A DNA stretch of 64,000 nt from Devosia sp. (GCA_016713105.1 JADJPS010000017.1:62001-126000), one strand, 5' to 3'; positions 48,446 through 57,883 are shown, counted from the stretch's first letter. Numbers and translations are program-made. The notes: generated by a model from the sequence alone, not told the origin.

Positions 48446-49444
48446 ATGCCCTTCCCCCTTTCCATCCTGGATCTCGCCCCGGTCTCGGACGGCACCAGCA
48501 CCGAGACGGCACTCGCCGAGGTCGGACGGCTGGCGCGCCTCGGCGACGAACTCGGCTACACGCGCCTCTGGTACGCCGAGCATCACGGCATCCCGTCGAT
48601 CGCCTCGTCGTCGCCGGAGGTGCTGATCGCCACATCGGCGGCCAGGACCAGCCGCATTCGCGTCGGCTCGGGCGGCGTCATGCTGCCCAACCACGTGCCG
48701 CTGCGCGTGGTCGAAACCTATCGCACGCTCAACGGACTCACGCCCGGCCGCATCGACCTGGGCATCGGCCGGGCCGGTGGCAGCGACGGGCGGACGCTGG
48801 CGGCACTGCGCTCGGTCGGCGGCGAGTATTTCAGCCAGGAACTGGCCGAACTGCTCGCCTTCGAGGCAGAGGGGTTTCCGGACGACCATCCCTACCGCAC
48901 CGTGCGGGTGGTGCCCGAGCAGATATCGCTGCCGCCGATCTTCCTGCTCGGCTCGAGCGGCGCCAGTGCCGAGGCGGCCGGTCAGCTCGGCCTCGGCTAC
49001 TCGTTCGCCGCGCACTTCAGCCCGACCCCGGCGGCCCCCGCCTTCGCCGCGTACCGCGCGGCGTTCCGGCCGAGCCCGGCCTTTCCCTTGCCGCGCGCCA
49101 TCCTCGCCGTCTCGGCCCTTGTCGCACCAACTGACGCGGAGGCGCAGTTCCTCTCAGGCTCGCAGGCGCTCAGTTGGGCGCTGTTCCACTCGGGCGAGAT
49201 CCGCAAGCTCGTCTCGCCGGACGCAGCGGCGTCTCACCCCTACACCGAACACCAGCGGCGCATCATCGAGGCCCAGTCGCCGCTGTGGATCGTCGGTTCA
49301 CCAGGTACGGTCAGGGCCGCCATCGAAGAGCGGGCCGCGTCCAGCGGCGCTGACGAGGTGATGGTCACCACCACGGTGTGGGACTATGAGCACCGCCTGC
49401 GCTCATACCGCCTGCTCGCCGAAGTGTTCGGCATGGGACCCTAG
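48446..49444 (+). CDS. Luciferase-like flavin-dependent monooxygenase (LLM, MsnO8/YhbW type)
   Basis: A 332-residue member of the bacterial luciferase-like flavin oxidoreductases. The beta-barrel start PLSILDLAPVSDG, YTRLWYAEHHGIPSIASSSPEVLIA and TSRIRVGSGGVMLPNHVPLRVVE are the subgroup pattern (no known natural substrate). ATG 48446 gives the usual N-terminus. Its stop codon is shared with the convergent decarboxylase in the sequence CTAG. Confidence 0.88.
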   Translation: MPFPLSILDLAPVSDGTSTETALAEVGRLARLGDELGYTRLWYAEHHGIPSIASSSPEVLIATSAARTSRIRVGSGGVMLPNHVPLRVVETYRTLNGLTPGRIDLGIGRAGGSDGRTLAALRSVGGEYFSQELAELLAFEAEGFPDDHPYRTVRVVPEQISLPPIFLLGSSGASAEAAGQLGLGYSFAAHFSPTPAAPAFAAYRAAFRPSPAFPLPRAILAVSALVAPTDAEAQFLSGSQALSWALFHSGEIRKLVSPDAAASHPYTEHQRRIIEAQSPLWIVGSPGTVRAAIEERAASSGADEVMVTTTVWDYEHRLRSYRLLAEVFGMGP

Positions 49445-50853
49445 TTGCCGGCGGCCTGGACTGCCCGCCAGGCGTTGATGATGGCATCGGCCGAACGATC
49501 GACATCCTGCTCGGCAGTCTCGCCCGACGAGACCGAGATGCGCAGCACCCATTCGCCGTGCCACGCGGCGCCGCCGACGAAACAGATCCCTTCTTGCTGC
49601 ACCCGCGCGATCACCGCTTCGGTACTGGCCTTGCGGCTCTCGGCATCTCCGTCGCCGAAATTGACGATCACCTGGTTGATGGTGACGATATTGATGAGAT
49701 TGATCCCCGGCTCCGCGTCGAGCCGTTCGGCAAAGCGCCGGGCGTAGGCGCAATGACGTTCGACCAGGGCGGCGACGCCGTCGCGCCCCAGGGTCTTGAG
49801 CATGGCCCAGACCGGAATGCCGCGGGCGCGGCGGCTGAGTTCGGGGACGAACGCCGAGGGGACACGATCGCCCGGGTTGATCGATGGCAGGTAGCTGCCC
49901 CATTGCGTCATCGCGCGCTGGTGTGCTTCACGGTCGCGGACGATGGCAAAGCCGGAGTCATAGGGCACCTGCAGCCATTTGTGCCCATCCGTCACCCACG
50001 AATCGGCACCCTCGATGCCCTCGGTCAGGTGCTTGTGCGACGCCGTGGCGCGGGCCCACAGCCCGAAGGCGCCGTCGACATGCACCCATGCGCCGTGCGC
50101 GTGGGCGATCGCAACGATCTCGGTGAACCGGTCATAGGCGCCGGTGTTGATCTGCCCGGCCTGGGCGATGACGATCTTCGGACCGGACAGCGTCTCCAGC
50201 ACCGTCGCGAGGGCCTCGGGACGCATGCGCCCCTGGTCGTCGGTGGCAATGCGGTGCACGCGGCGGTAGCCGAAGCCCAGCATCTGTAGAGCAGAGAACA
50301 CCGAGGAATGCGCGTCGTCCCCGACCAGCACCGCGACCTCGGGGGCGCCGAAAAGGCCGTCGGCATCGACGTCCCAGCCGACGTCGAGCAGGACCCGGGT
50401 CCGCGCGGCGGCAAGGCCGACGGCGTTGGCGACGGTGGCGCCGGTGACGAAGCCGATCGAGCTTTCGCGCGGCAGATCGAGGATATCGAGCAGCCAGGCC
50501 TCGGCAACCTCCTCAATCGCCGCCGCGCCCGGCGTCGGCGTGTGATAACCGGCATTCTGGCCCCAGGCGGTGACCATCCAGTCGGCGGCCACCCCGGCCG
50601 GGTGCGAGGCGCCGATGACGAAGCCGAAGAAGCGCGGTCCGGCCATCGGCATCAGGCCGGGCGAGATGCGACCGATCAACTCTTCGAGCACTGCCTCCGG
50701 CGCATTACCGACCTCGGGCAAGGGCGACTTGAGTGCCTCGCGCATCTGGTAGTAGTCGGCTTCCGGCTTGCCCGAGTTCTCGCCCAGCGCCGCTCGGTAG
50801 GCCACGGCATGGTCCACCGCCCGGCCAAGCAGGTGTCGCAGGTTGTCGGTCAT
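49441..50853 (-). CDS. PLP-dependent group II decarboxylase (aromatic amino acid decarboxylase-like)
   Basis: A 470-residue type II PLP decarboxylase. The PLP lysine is in VTDGHKWLQVPYDSGF, the aspartate that binds the pyridine nitrogen in WVHVDGAFGLWA, and a substrate-loop region lies near GYHTPTPGAAAIEEVAEAWLLD. The likely reaction is decarboxylation of an aromatic amino acid, glutamate or a relative, but the substrate cannot be fixed from sequence; some members are aldehyde synthases. ATG 50853 follows GGGAG. Confidence 0.85.
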   Translation of the reverse strand: MTDNLRHLLGRAVDHAVAYRAALGENSGKPEADYYQMREALKSPLPEVGNAPEAVLEELIGRISPGLMPMAGPRFFGFVIGASHPAGVAADWMVTAWGQNAGYHTPTPGAAAIEEVAEAWLLDILDLPRESSIGFVTGATVANAVGLAAARTRVLLDVGWDVDADGLFGAPEVAVLVGDDAHSSVFSALQMLGFGYRRVHRIATDDQGRMRPEALATVLETLSGPKIVIAQAGQINTGAYDRFTEIVAIAHAHGAWVHVDGAFGLWARATASHKHLTEGIEGADSWVTDGHKWLQVPYDSGFAIVRDREAHQRAMTQWGSYLPSINPGDRVPSAFVPELSRRARGIPVWAMLKTLGRDGVAALVERHCAYARRFAERLDAEPGINLINIVTINQVIVNFGDGDAESRKASTEAVIARVQQEGICFVGGAAWHGEWVLRISVSSGETAEQDVDRSADAIINAWRAVQAAGN

Positions 50854-50910
50854 GTGGTGATCTCCCTTGGGCATCGGACCGAGCATAGCCGATCTGGCGC
50901 GACAACCCAC

Positions 50911-50992
50911 GGTGTCATTCCCGCGAAATCGGGAACCTCTGTCTCCAGTGCGTGCGGCAGAAGCGGAGATCCCCGCTTTCGCAGGGGATAAC
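50911..50992. repeat. Palindromic intergenic repeat (cATTCCCGCG type)
   Basis: A structured element with two hairpins: TTCCCG/CGGGAA (50918-50935) and ATCCCC/GGGGAT (50969-50989). The arms are imperfect inverted copies of each other. The core GTCATTCCCGCGAAA is a sequence often scattered between genes in proteobacterial genomes, so I expect many copies elsewhere. It sits between a decarboxylase gene start and the leuB end. A copy count would need the rest of the genome. Confidence 0.6.
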
Positions 50993-51027
50993 CCGGCAAC
51001 ATCCGGTCAATACTTGCGCCTCGGGCC

Positions 51028-52125
51028 TCAGGCCTGCAGCTTCCTCAGGATCGCGGCGCCCATTTCCTCGGTGCCGATGGTCTTGCGGTTGTCCTGCGCG
51101 ATGTCGCCAGTCCTGAGACCGTCGTCCAGCACCGCGGCGATCGCCGCCTCAAGCCGGTCGGCCAGCGCTACCATGTTGAACGAGTAGCGCAGCGCCATGG
51201 CGAAGCTCGCCAGCATGGCGATGGGGTTGGCGACGCCCTTGCCGGCGATGTCGGGGGCCGAGCCATGCACGGGCTCATAGAGCGCCTTGCGCTTGCCGGT
51301 GACCGGATCGGGCGCGCCGAGTGAGGCGGAGGGCAGCATGCCGAGCGAACCGGTGAGCATGGCGGCGGCGTCCGAGAGAATATCGCCGAACAGGTTGTCC
51401 GTCACCATCACGTCGAACTGCTTCGGGTTGCGCACCAATTGCATCGCCGCATTATCGGCGAGGATGTGCTGGAACTCGATGTCCGGATAGTCCGTGGCGA
51501 CGGCCCGCGCCACCTCGTCCCACAAGACGCCAGACTTCATGACGTTCTTCTTGTCGGCCGAGTGCACCTTCTTCTTCCGGGTACGGGCGAGGTCCATGGC
51601 GACACGGACAATGCGGTCGATCTCGTATGTCTCGTAGACCTGGGTATCGATGGCACGCTTCTGTCCGTTGCCGAGGTCGGTGATGATCTTGGGCTCGCCG
51701 AAATAGACGCCGCCGGTCAGCTCGCGCACAATCAGGATGTCGAGGCCCTCGACCAGCTCGCGCTTCAGCGAGGAGGCATCGGCGAGCGCCGGATAGCAGA
51801 TGGCCGGGCGGAGGTTGGCGAACAGCTGGAGGTCCTTCCTGAGGCGGAGCAGGCCTGCTTCCGGCCGCACCTCGTAGGGCACCTTGTCCCACTTCGGTCC
51901 GCCCACCGCACCGAAGATCACGGCGTCGGCGGCGAGCGCCTTCTGCATGTCCTCTTCCGAAATGGCGACGCCATGCTTGTCGTACGCGCAGCCACCGACC
52001 AACCCGCTGTCCAGTTCGAAATCGGTCTCACCCTCCTTGTTGAGCCAGGCGACCACCTTCTCGACCTCGGTCATGATCTCGGTGCCGATGCCGTCGCCGG
52101 GGAGCAGGAAGAGCTTCTGAGTCAT
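51028..52125 (-). CDS. leuB: 3-isopropylmalate dehydrogenase
   Basis: LeuB oxidises and decarboxylates 3-isopropylmalate to 2-ketoisocaproate in leucine synthesis. 365 residues. GDGIGTEIM at the start, the substrate arginine region RLRKDLQLFANLRPA, RELTGGVYFGEPK, VTDNLFGDILSD and EPVHGSAPDIAGK with the metal aspartates are all present. Last gene of a leuD-ridA-GNAT-leuB minus-strand group; leuC lies apart on the other strand. Confidence 0.96.
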   Translation of the reverse strand: MTQKLFLLPGDGIGTEIMTEVEKVVAWLNKEGETDFELDSGLVGGCAYDKHGVAISEEDMQKALAADAVIFGAVGGPKWDKVPYEVRPEAGLLRLRKDLQLFANLRPAICYPALADASSLKRELVEGLDILIVRELTGGVYFGEPKIITDLGNGQKRAIDTQVYETYEIDRIVRVAMDLARTRKKKVHSADKKNVMKSGVLWDEVARAVATDYPDIEFQHILADNAAMQLVRNPKQFDVMVTDNLFGDILSDAAAMLTGSLGMLPSASLGAPDPVTGKRKALYEPVHGSAPDIAGKGVANPIAMLASFAMALRYSFNMVALADRLEAAIAAVLDDGLRTGDIAQDNRKTIGTEEMGAAILRKLQA

Positions 52126-52143
52126 GACAGGTTCCTCGAGGGG

Positions 52144-52575
52144 TTAGGTGCCGGCGCCGTCTAGGCGCTTCTGCAGGAAGAAGCGGCTGCCGCCGCGTGG
52201 ATGGTCGTCGATGCTGCCGAACACGGCGTAGCCGAGCTTTTCGTAGAAGCCGCGCGCCTGGAAGCTGTAGGTATCGAGCCAGATCCCGACGAGGCCGCGC
52301 TCGCTGGCAAACGCCTCGGCCCGTCCGATCAGTGCGGCACCGACACCGCTGCCCCGCAGCGTCTCGGGCACGTATAGCAGGTCGACGAACAGCCAGTCGA
52401 ACACAGCGAAGCCGACGAGGCCGCCGATCGGGCGCCCGGCCGCGTCGCGGACATGCAGCGCCATCGGCTGGTAGCCGGTCGGACGGCCGGCAGCGCGGAT
52501 GTTGTGCGCGATCAGCGGGGCCCGGATGGCGTCGATATCGGACGCGTCCGGGTCGAGCGTGAGGGTGATGTCCAC
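52144..52575 (-). CDS. GNAT-family N-acetyltransferase
   Basis: A 143-residue acetyltransferase. The acetyl-CoA loop appears as VDLLYVPETLRGSGVGAALIGRAEAFA, with LDTYSFQARGFYEKLGYAVFG as the C-terminal motif. A GTG start at 52575 fits the short gap to ridA. Substrate unknown; the leu neighbourhood does not specify it. Confidence 0.85.
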   Translation of the reverse strand: MDITLTLDPDASDIDAIRAPLIAHNIRAAGRPTGYQPMALHVRDAAGRPIGGLVGFAVFDWLFVDLLYVPETLRGSGVGAALIGRAEAFASERGLVGIWLDTYSFQARGFYEKLGYAVFGSIDDHPRGGSRFFLQKRLDGAGT

Positions 52576-52583
52576 CGCCCGGC

Positions 52584-52973
52584 TCAGCTGTGGTGCGCGC
52601 CGAGGCGCGCCGTGACTTCGATCTCGAGCTTCATCTCGGGCGTGGTCAGCCCGCAGACCAGCATGGTGGCGGCAGGGCGGATTTTTCCGAAGATCTCGCC
52701 CGCAACCTTCACCATGGCGTCGTAATGGGCCATGTCGGTGATGTAGTAACGCACTCGCACCACGTCCTTGAGTGATGACCCCGCCTGCTCCAGCGCGTGG
52801 GCAATGGTGTGGAAGGCGTTGCGGGCCTGGGTCTCGGCGCCTTCCGGCATCTGCATGGTCTCGTAGTCGTAGCCGGTGGTGCCGGAGACATAGATCATGC
52901 TGCCGTCGACGACGGCCCGCGAGTAGCCGATCCTGGCTTCGAACGGCGAACCGGAGGAGATGTGCAGGACCAT
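52584..52973 (-). CDS. RidA-family enamine/imine deaminase
   Basis: A 129-residue Rid-family protein. RidA proteins quench reactive enamines such as 2-aminoacrylate, which forms as a by-product of PLP enzymes in branched-chain amino acid synthesis. The substrate-binding arginine is in KIRPAATMLVCGL, and the C-terminus reads MKLEIEVTARLG. N-terminal VSGTTGYDYE lies where RidA has its conserved SGQ-type loop. It sits between leuD and a GNAT gene, fitting a protective role for this pathway. ATG 52973 is 7 bases after the leuD stop. Confidence 0.88.
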   Translation of the reverse strand: MVLHISSGSPFEARIGYSRAVVDGSMIYVSGTTGYDYETMQMPEGAETQARNAFHTIAHALEQAGSSLKDVVRVRYYITDMAHYDAMVKVAGEIFGKIRPAATMLVCGLTTPEMKLEIEVTARLGAHHS

Positions 52974-52980
52974 TTCTGCC

Positions 52981-53586
52981 TCAGAGCCAGGGCCGTTCGG
53001 CGCCCATCTTCTTTTCGAAGCCGGCGATCGCGGGGTCGGATTTCAGCGTCGAGGCGATGTCGTCGAGTCCTTCGAGCAGAACCTGCTTGCGCGACGGATC
53101 GATGTCGAAATGAAGGGTACCGCCATCCGGTCCCTGGATGGTCTGCGCCGCGAGGTCGACCGTCAGCGTCGCATTCGAACCCCGCTCGGCATCGTCCATC
53201 AGCAGCGCCAGTTGCTCCGGCGTCACCTTGATCGGCAGGATGCCGTTCTTGAAGCAGTTGTTGTAGAAGATGTCGGCAAAGCTGGTGGATATGACGCAGC
53301 GCACGCCAAAGTCGAGCAGCGCCCACGGGGCGTGTTCCCGCGATGAACCGCAGCCGAAATTGTCGCCCGCGACGATGATCCTTGCATTCCGATAGCCGGG
53401 CTTGTTGAGGACGAAATCCGGGTTCTCCGAGCCGTCCTCGTTATAGCGCATCTCGGAGAACAGGGCGGTGCCAAGCCCGGTCCGCTTGATCGTCTTGAGG
53501 TATTGCTTGGGGATGATCATGTCGGTGTCGATGTTGATGATCGGCAGCGGCGCGGCGACACCGGTGAGCTGGGTGAACTTTTCCAT
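52981..53586 (-). CDS. leuD: 3-isopropylmalate dehydratase small subunit
   Basis: LeuD is the swivelling domain that, with LeuC, converts 2-isopropylmalate to 3-isopropylmalate. 201 residues; INIDTDMIIPKQYLKTIKRTGLG and GDNFGCGSSREHAPWAL are the signatures. ATG 53586 was chosen because upstream residues are not conserved. LeuC is 4.3 kb away on the other strand. Confidence 0.96.
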   Translation of the reverse strand: MEKFTQLTGVAAPLPIINIDTDMIIPKQYLKTIKRTGLGTALFSEMRYNEDGSENPDFVLNKPGYRNARIIVAGDNFGCGSSREHAPWALLDFGVRCVISTSFADIFYNNCFKNGILPIKVTPEQLALLMDDAERGSNATLTVDLAAQTIQGPDGGTLHFDIDPSRKQVLLEGLDDIASTLKSDPAIAGFEKKMGAERPWL

Positions 53587-53728
53587 GGCAGGACCCCCTG
53601 TGCACGTCCGGACAAGCAACTGGCGCTTCTCCGCCTCGACATGCAAGAAATGGCGGTAGAACCGCCGGCGCTTAATGACGCAACTGACAAGCCCCGGTCA
53701 AGGGCGGCGAGGGGGGAGAGCAGCGGCC

Positions 53729-54517
53729 ATGAGGATCCTGATCGTCGCAGACCTGCACTACGCGCTGCAGCAGTTCGACTGGGTGCTGCAGGCGGCGAAG
53801 GGCTACGACCTGGTGGTGATCGCCGGGGACCTGCTCGAGACGTCCTCGATGGTCGATCCGGGCACCCAGATCGTGGTGGTGATGAACTACCTCAAGCGCC
53901 TGAGACAGGTGACCCGCGTGCTGGTCTGCTCGGGCAACCACGACCTCGACGCCCTCGACACCAACGGCGAAAAGCATGCCGGCTGGCTGCAGGCGGCCCG
54001 ACGCTTGTCGATTCCGGTCGACGGCGACACGGTCATCGTCAGTGGCATGACCATTACGCTCTGCCCCTGGTGGGACGGTCCCGAAGCGATGAAGGCGATC
54101 GGCACCCAGCTCGAGGCGGCCGCGGCCGATCGACTGGGACCCTGGATCTGGGTCTATCATGCCCCTCCCCCGGACTCCCCGGTGAGTTGGTCGGGCCAGC
54201 GCTTCTTCGGTGATGCAGCGCTGCTGGGCTGGATAATCCAGCATCGGCCTGACTTTGTGTTCACCGGCCACGTGCACGAGGCGCCGTTCGCGCGTGGCGG
54301 TTCGTGGGTCGACCGGGTTGGCGACACCTGGATCTTCAATGCCGGCAAGCAGGTCGGGGCGGTTCCGACGACCATCGCCATCGACACCGAGGTGGGCGAG
54401 GCAGCCTGGTTCTCGCTCGAGGGCGCCGAAAGCGTCCGGCTCGACGAACCGCTGGTCCGGCCGGTGCAGCAGCTGAGCGCCATGCCCGACTGGATGCTCC
54501 CGGACGCCGCCGGTTAG
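53729..54517 (+). CDS. Calcineurin-like metallophosphoesterase
   Basis: A 262-residue protein with the five motifs of the dimetal phosphoesterase fold: ADLHY, AGDLLE, SGNHDLD, the histidine in WVYHAPP and GHVHEAP. Substrate is not evident; relatives act on phosphodiesters or nucleotides. ATG 53729 is preceded by GGGGGGAGAGC; an upstream in-frame ATG at 53675 seems less likely. It converges on the DUF3445 gene in TTAG. Confidence 0.84.
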   Translation: MRILIVADLHYALQQFDWVLQAAKGYDLVVIAGDLLETSSMVDPGTQIVVVMNYLKRLRQVTRVLVCSGNHDLDALDTNGEKHAGWLQAARRLSIPVDGDTVIVSGMTITLCPWWDGPEAMKAIGTQLEAAAADRLGPWIWVYHAPPPDSPVSWSGQRFFGDAALLGWIIQHRPDFVFTGHVHEAPFARGGSWVDRVGDTWIFNAGKQVGAVPTTIAIDTEVGEAAWFSLEGAESVRLDEPLVRPVQQLSAMPDWMLPDAAG

Positions 54518-55413
54518 GCTACTTGGCCCACGCCGTCGGCCAGTTGCGTGAGGCGACCGATCAGTCGGTCGCGGTCCGTCAACAGCCCCTTATAGTTCAG
54601 TTGCGCTCCGCTCATGGCGGCGAGTTGGGCGGCGAGTTCAGCAGCCACGGCACGCCCTTCCGGCCGCCCGGTCAGCACCGAGATCGGATCGACATGGATG
54701 CGAATGGTGAACAGCATGTCGCCGGTGCCCGCGAGCTTGCGCAGGGTCTGCCGCTCGAGGCGCAGGTACACCCGTGACCCGTCATCGCCGAAGCGGTGGC
54801 TTGCATGGCTTCCCTCCGGATGGAACAGCCGGTCGTCCCCGAACAGCGACCAGTTCCAGCGCAGCATCGGTGTGCTGGGGCGCGCTGCGTCGAACATCCG
54901 GCTGATCAGTTGTGCATGGCGCGACCCCGCCCCGAAGCCGGGCACCGGGCCGTGCACCTCCTCCATCGGCCGCGAGAACTTGTCGGCCAGCGTCCAGGCC
55001 GAGGGAAAGCTGAGCGCGCCGGCGGCGAGGCGCCAGCCGCGCGCGTCGCGCCGCATCAGGATCAGGTCTTCGGCCACCAGCCGCGCCGCAATCCGCAGTG
55101 GCGGGTCGGCAGCCCCAAGCTCGACGCTGCGGCCCGCCGGCACGATGTCGATCCGCTCACCGATGCGGCGATAGACCTGCGGGAAGCGCATCGGCAGGTA
55201 GTCGCCGAGCAGTTGCAGCACCTCTGCCTGCCCCGCTGCGGTACCCGGCTCAGCGGCAAACACGTCGTCCGGCCGCTCCTGCTCCAGCCGCGCCTTCTCG
55301 TCGAGATAGGCCGGCAAGCGGGCGTCGATATCGATCCAGTCGTCCACACCAAGGGGGCGGACACCGATATGGAAGGCCCTGGAAAGCGGCGATGGAGCGC
55401 TCGGAGAGGACAT
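54514..55413 (-). CDS. DUF3445 / heme-dependent oxidative N-demethylase family protein
   Basis: A 299-residue protein matching the DUF3445 family, whose founding member is a heme-PAS-type dimethylamine N-demethylase component (family knowledge). LLGDYLPMRFPQVY, LAAGALSFPSAWTLADKFSRPM and HGPVPGF are the recognisable stretches, and RMFDAARPSTPMLRWNW and FTIRIHVDPISVL follow. No electron-transfer subunits are adjacent, so the activity here is unproven. Confidence 0.75.
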   Translation of the reverse strand: MSSPSAPSPLSRAFHIGVRPLGVDDWIDIDARLPAYLDEKARLEQERPDDVFAAEPGTAAGQAEVLQLLGDYLPMRFPQVYRRIGERIDIVPAGRSVELGAADPPLRIAARLVAEDLILMRRDARGWRLAAGALSFPSAWTLADKFSRPMEEVHGPVPGFGAGSRHAQLISRMFDAARPSTPMLRWNWSLFGDDRLFHPEGSHASHRFGDDGSRVYLRLERQTLRKLAGTGDMLFTIRIHVDPISVLTGRPEGRAVAAELAAQLAAMSGAQLNYKGLLTDRDRLIGRLTQLADGVGQVA

Positions 55414-55456
55414 GTCGCCAGTGTAGCGGGCAACAGACGCCCCGTCATCCGCGGCG

Positions 55457-56302
55457 TCAGCCGAAGATCCTGCGGAACAGCAGGGCCAGCCCGCCCAGCA
55501 CGATGCCGGCCGTCAGCACGAGGCCGATCGGCAGCCAGTTCGAGTCGCTCGGCTTGCGCGGCTGCAGTGCCGGCAGGTCGGCCCCGCGCAGCGCCCCGAT
55601 CTCGATCTGCACCTTGTCGACGTGCCAGGTACCGTCCACGCCCTCGGAACCTGCCGGCTTCGGGCCAGCAACGAATCTCTCCAGGGGCAGATCCGCCCCC
55701 TCCCCGCCGCCCGTGCCGGCGATCGGCAAGCCGGCCGGATCGAGGATGGCAGGCAACGGACCAATGCCGAACACCTCGATCTCCTTGCCGGCCGTGATCG
55801 CGGCCACCTGCCCCACCGCAACGCGGGTGCTGTGGCGGGTCATCGTGTCCTCGACCGCGACAAGTCCGCGCGACACATCGACCCTTCCGCCCGACTCATC
55901 AGCGGTGACGGTGAAGTGGGTCCCCTTGACGACGGCGGCGAAGAACCTGGTCCTTACTTCGAAGTGCTCCACCTCGCGGACTTCCACTTCGACCTCGACG
56001 GTCCCGCTGTCCTGTTGGACGATGGTGAACTCTTCTCCGTTCTGATCCTCGATACGAATCTGCGTGTCATTGCCGAGCAGGATGGTCTCGTTGCCGCGCC
56101 GGAACTCGACGCGTCCGGTGGCGTGGGTGCGGATGAGCCGATCGTCCGCAACGACATCGCCGCGGTTGAGCGGCAGCCATGCGCCACCCACCTGCTGCTC
56201 AACCCCGCCGCGCAGCTTGACGGCAATCCAGTCATCGGCGAACGCCGTCGTTGCGAGGAACAGGCTGGCGAACAGCGCAAGGGTGAGGTGGCGGCGCGAC
56301 AT
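55457..56302 (-). CDS. FecR-domain periplasmic protein with C-terminal anchor
   Basis: A 281-residue protein with a signal peptide (ALFASLFLATTAFA), a FecR-type beta domain at about residues 45-145 (GDVVADDRLIRTHATGRVEFRRG and RFFAAVVKGTHFTVTADESGG), then a Pro/Gly-rich linker and a C-terminal helix with basic end (LTAGIVLGGLALLFRRIFG). FecR domains sense signals or bind in cell-envelope systems; no sigma factor or autotransporter gene lies next to it, so it is not a classic FecIR pair. Confidence 0.78.
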   Translation of the reverse strand: MSRRHLTLALFASLFLATTAFADDWIAVKLRGGVEQQVGGAWLPLNRGDVVADDRLIRTHATGRVEFRRGNETILLGNDTQIRIEDQNGEEFTIVQQDSGTVEVEVEVREVEHFEVRTRFFAAVVKGTHFTVTADESGGRVDVSRGLVAVEDTMTRHSTRVAVGQVAAITAGKEIEVFGIGPLPAILDPAGLPIAGTGGGEGADLPLERFVAGPKPAGSEGVDGTWHVDKVQIEIGALRGADLPALQPRKPSDSNWLPIGLVLTAGIVLGGLALLFRRIFG

Positions 56303-56427
56303 CGGGACTTCCGGCTGATCAGACCGTCCGATTAGTTCTCGCAGCAGTGAATTGATCGCTAACCGGTAGTTAGTTCTCGATTTGAAGTTAATGCAAGTTT
56401 GCCAGGGACGAACCCGCTGCCGATCCG

Positions 56428-57726
56428 TCAGGCTCCGGTGACCCGCCAGATGGCGTCACCAACATCGTCGGCGACGAGGAGCGAGCCGTCCGGCCCGATC
56501 GTGACCCCGACCGGTCTGCCGTAGGACGATTTCTCGTCCGGAGCCAGGAAGCCCGTCAGAATCTCGCGCAGCGGGCCGGACGGCTTGCCGTCGGTGAACG
56601 GCACAAAGGCGACGCGGTAGCCCGAGAGATTGGAACGATTCCACGAGCCATGCTGACCGATCACCATGCCGTCGGGAAACCCGGGCAACGTGCCGGCTGG
56701 AAGCCAGCACAGGCCGAGCGAGGCCGTGTGACCGCCCAGCGCGTAATCCGGCTGGATGGCGCTCGCCACCTTTGCCGCATCCTGCTTGACGCGGTCGTCT
56801 ACGGTCTGGCCCCAGTAGCAGTAGGGCCAGCCATAAAAGCCGCCGTCGCGGACCGAAGTGAGATAGTCGGGGGGCGTCTCGTCTCCCAGTCCGTCGCGCT
56901 CGTTGACCACGGTCCACAACGCCCCCGTGGTCGGCTCGAAGGCCAGGCCCACCGGGTTGCGCAGTCCGCCCGCGAAGATCCGCTGCGTCCCGGTCGCAAG
57001 ATCGAGTTCGTAGATGGCAGCGCGACCCGCCTCGGCCTCGGTACCGTTCTCGTCGATGTTGCCCTGCGAGCCGACGCCGACGAAGAGCTTGCTGCCGTCC
57101 CGGCTGGCCAGCAGGCTGCGGGTCCAGTGTCCGCCCGTCTTGTAGGTCGAGACGCGCTTGCCGGGTCCGGCGACCCGGGCAGCGCCATGATCATAGGGAT
57201 AGGCGAAGACGCCGTCGGTATTGCCGACATAGAGCGTGTCGCCGACCAGTTGCATGCCGAAGGGCTGGTTGAGGCCGCCCAGGAACTCCTCGCGCACCTC
57301 GGCGACACCATCGCCGTCAGTATCGCGCAGGCGGACGATCTTGTTGGGGCTCTGGCCGAGGGCCGCCGCCCGTTTCATGGTGGAGTAGATGGCGAAGTCA
57401 AAGGCGCTGCGGACCGGCCCGGGCTGGGTCATCGACTCGGCAGCGAGCACGTCGCCGTTAGGCAGCACATGCAGCCAGCGCGGGTGCTCGAGGCCGGTGG
57501 CGAAAGCATTCACCTTGAGTCCGGCTGCGGCGATGGGCGTCTGCCCGGGATCGAAGCCACGGGCTGTCGGCATCTTGAGGGTCGGGACTGCCTGTGGCGC
57601 AGCAGCCGGGATGACTGGCTTTGGTCCGACCGCCGGTGTCGCCAGGTCCCTGCCCCACCGGCGCATCAGTATGGCCCCCGCCCCGATCAGGGCGACGATA
57701 CGTGCGAAGATGTCGGTGGACCCCAT
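56428..57726 (-). CDS. PQQ-dependent sugar dehydrogenase (sorbosone/aldose type)
   Basis: A 432-residue six-bladed beta-propeller protein of the soluble glucose/sorbosone dehydrogenase family, with an N-terminal membrane anchor (IVALIGAGAILMRRW). Visible positions include GLEHPRWLHVLPNGDVLAAES, RDTDGDGVAE (calcium), GLNQPFGM, GHWTRSLL, GGLRNPVGLAFEP and GRPVGVTIGPDGSLLVADD. It would oxidise an aldose or sorbosone in the periplasm, given PQQ. The promoter of leuC is on the other side of its start. Confidence 0.86.
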   Translation of the reverse strand: MGSTDIFARIVALIGAGAILMRRWGRDLATPAVGPKPVIPAAAPQAVPTLKMPTARGFDPGQTPIAAAGLKVNAFATGLEHPRWLHVLPNGDVLAAESMTQPGPVRSAFDFAIYSTMKRAAALGQSPNKIVRLRDTDGDGVAEVREEFLGGLNQPFGMQLVGDTLYVGNTDGVFAYPYDHGAARVAGPGKRVSTYKTGGHWTRSLLASRDGSKLFVGVGSQGNIDENGTEAEAGRAAIYELDLATGTQRIFAGGLRNPVGLAFEPTTGALWTVVNERDGLGDETPPDYLTSVRDGGFYGWPYCYWGQTVDDRVKQDAAKVASAIQPDYALGGHTASLGLCWLPAGTLPGFPDGMVIGQHGSWNRSNLSGYRVAFVPFTDGKPSGPLREILTGFLAPDEKSSYGRPVGVTIGPDGSLLVADDVGDAIWRVTGA

Positions 57727-57804
57727 GGCTCTCTCCCAGACAGGATGTGGCGCGAAGCTAGCCCAAGCCGTTCGCGGTTGGAACCGGCATGGGCCGCGGA
57801 AACC

Positions 57805-57833
57805 TTGACCGCGGCGCAGAGCAGGGCTTAGAA
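57805..57833 (+). promoter_or_regulatory. Candidate promoter of leuC
   Basis: TTGACC (57805-57810), a 17-base spacer and TTAGAA (57828-57833) read toward leuC, with its ATG about 50 bases downstream. No T-box, leader peptide or attenuator is evident in the 158-base gap. Confidence 0.5.
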
Positions 57834-57883
57834 CCCGGGCTCCACCCTTTCAGCAACCCCGCGACTTCGGAATTCAGGGCAAA

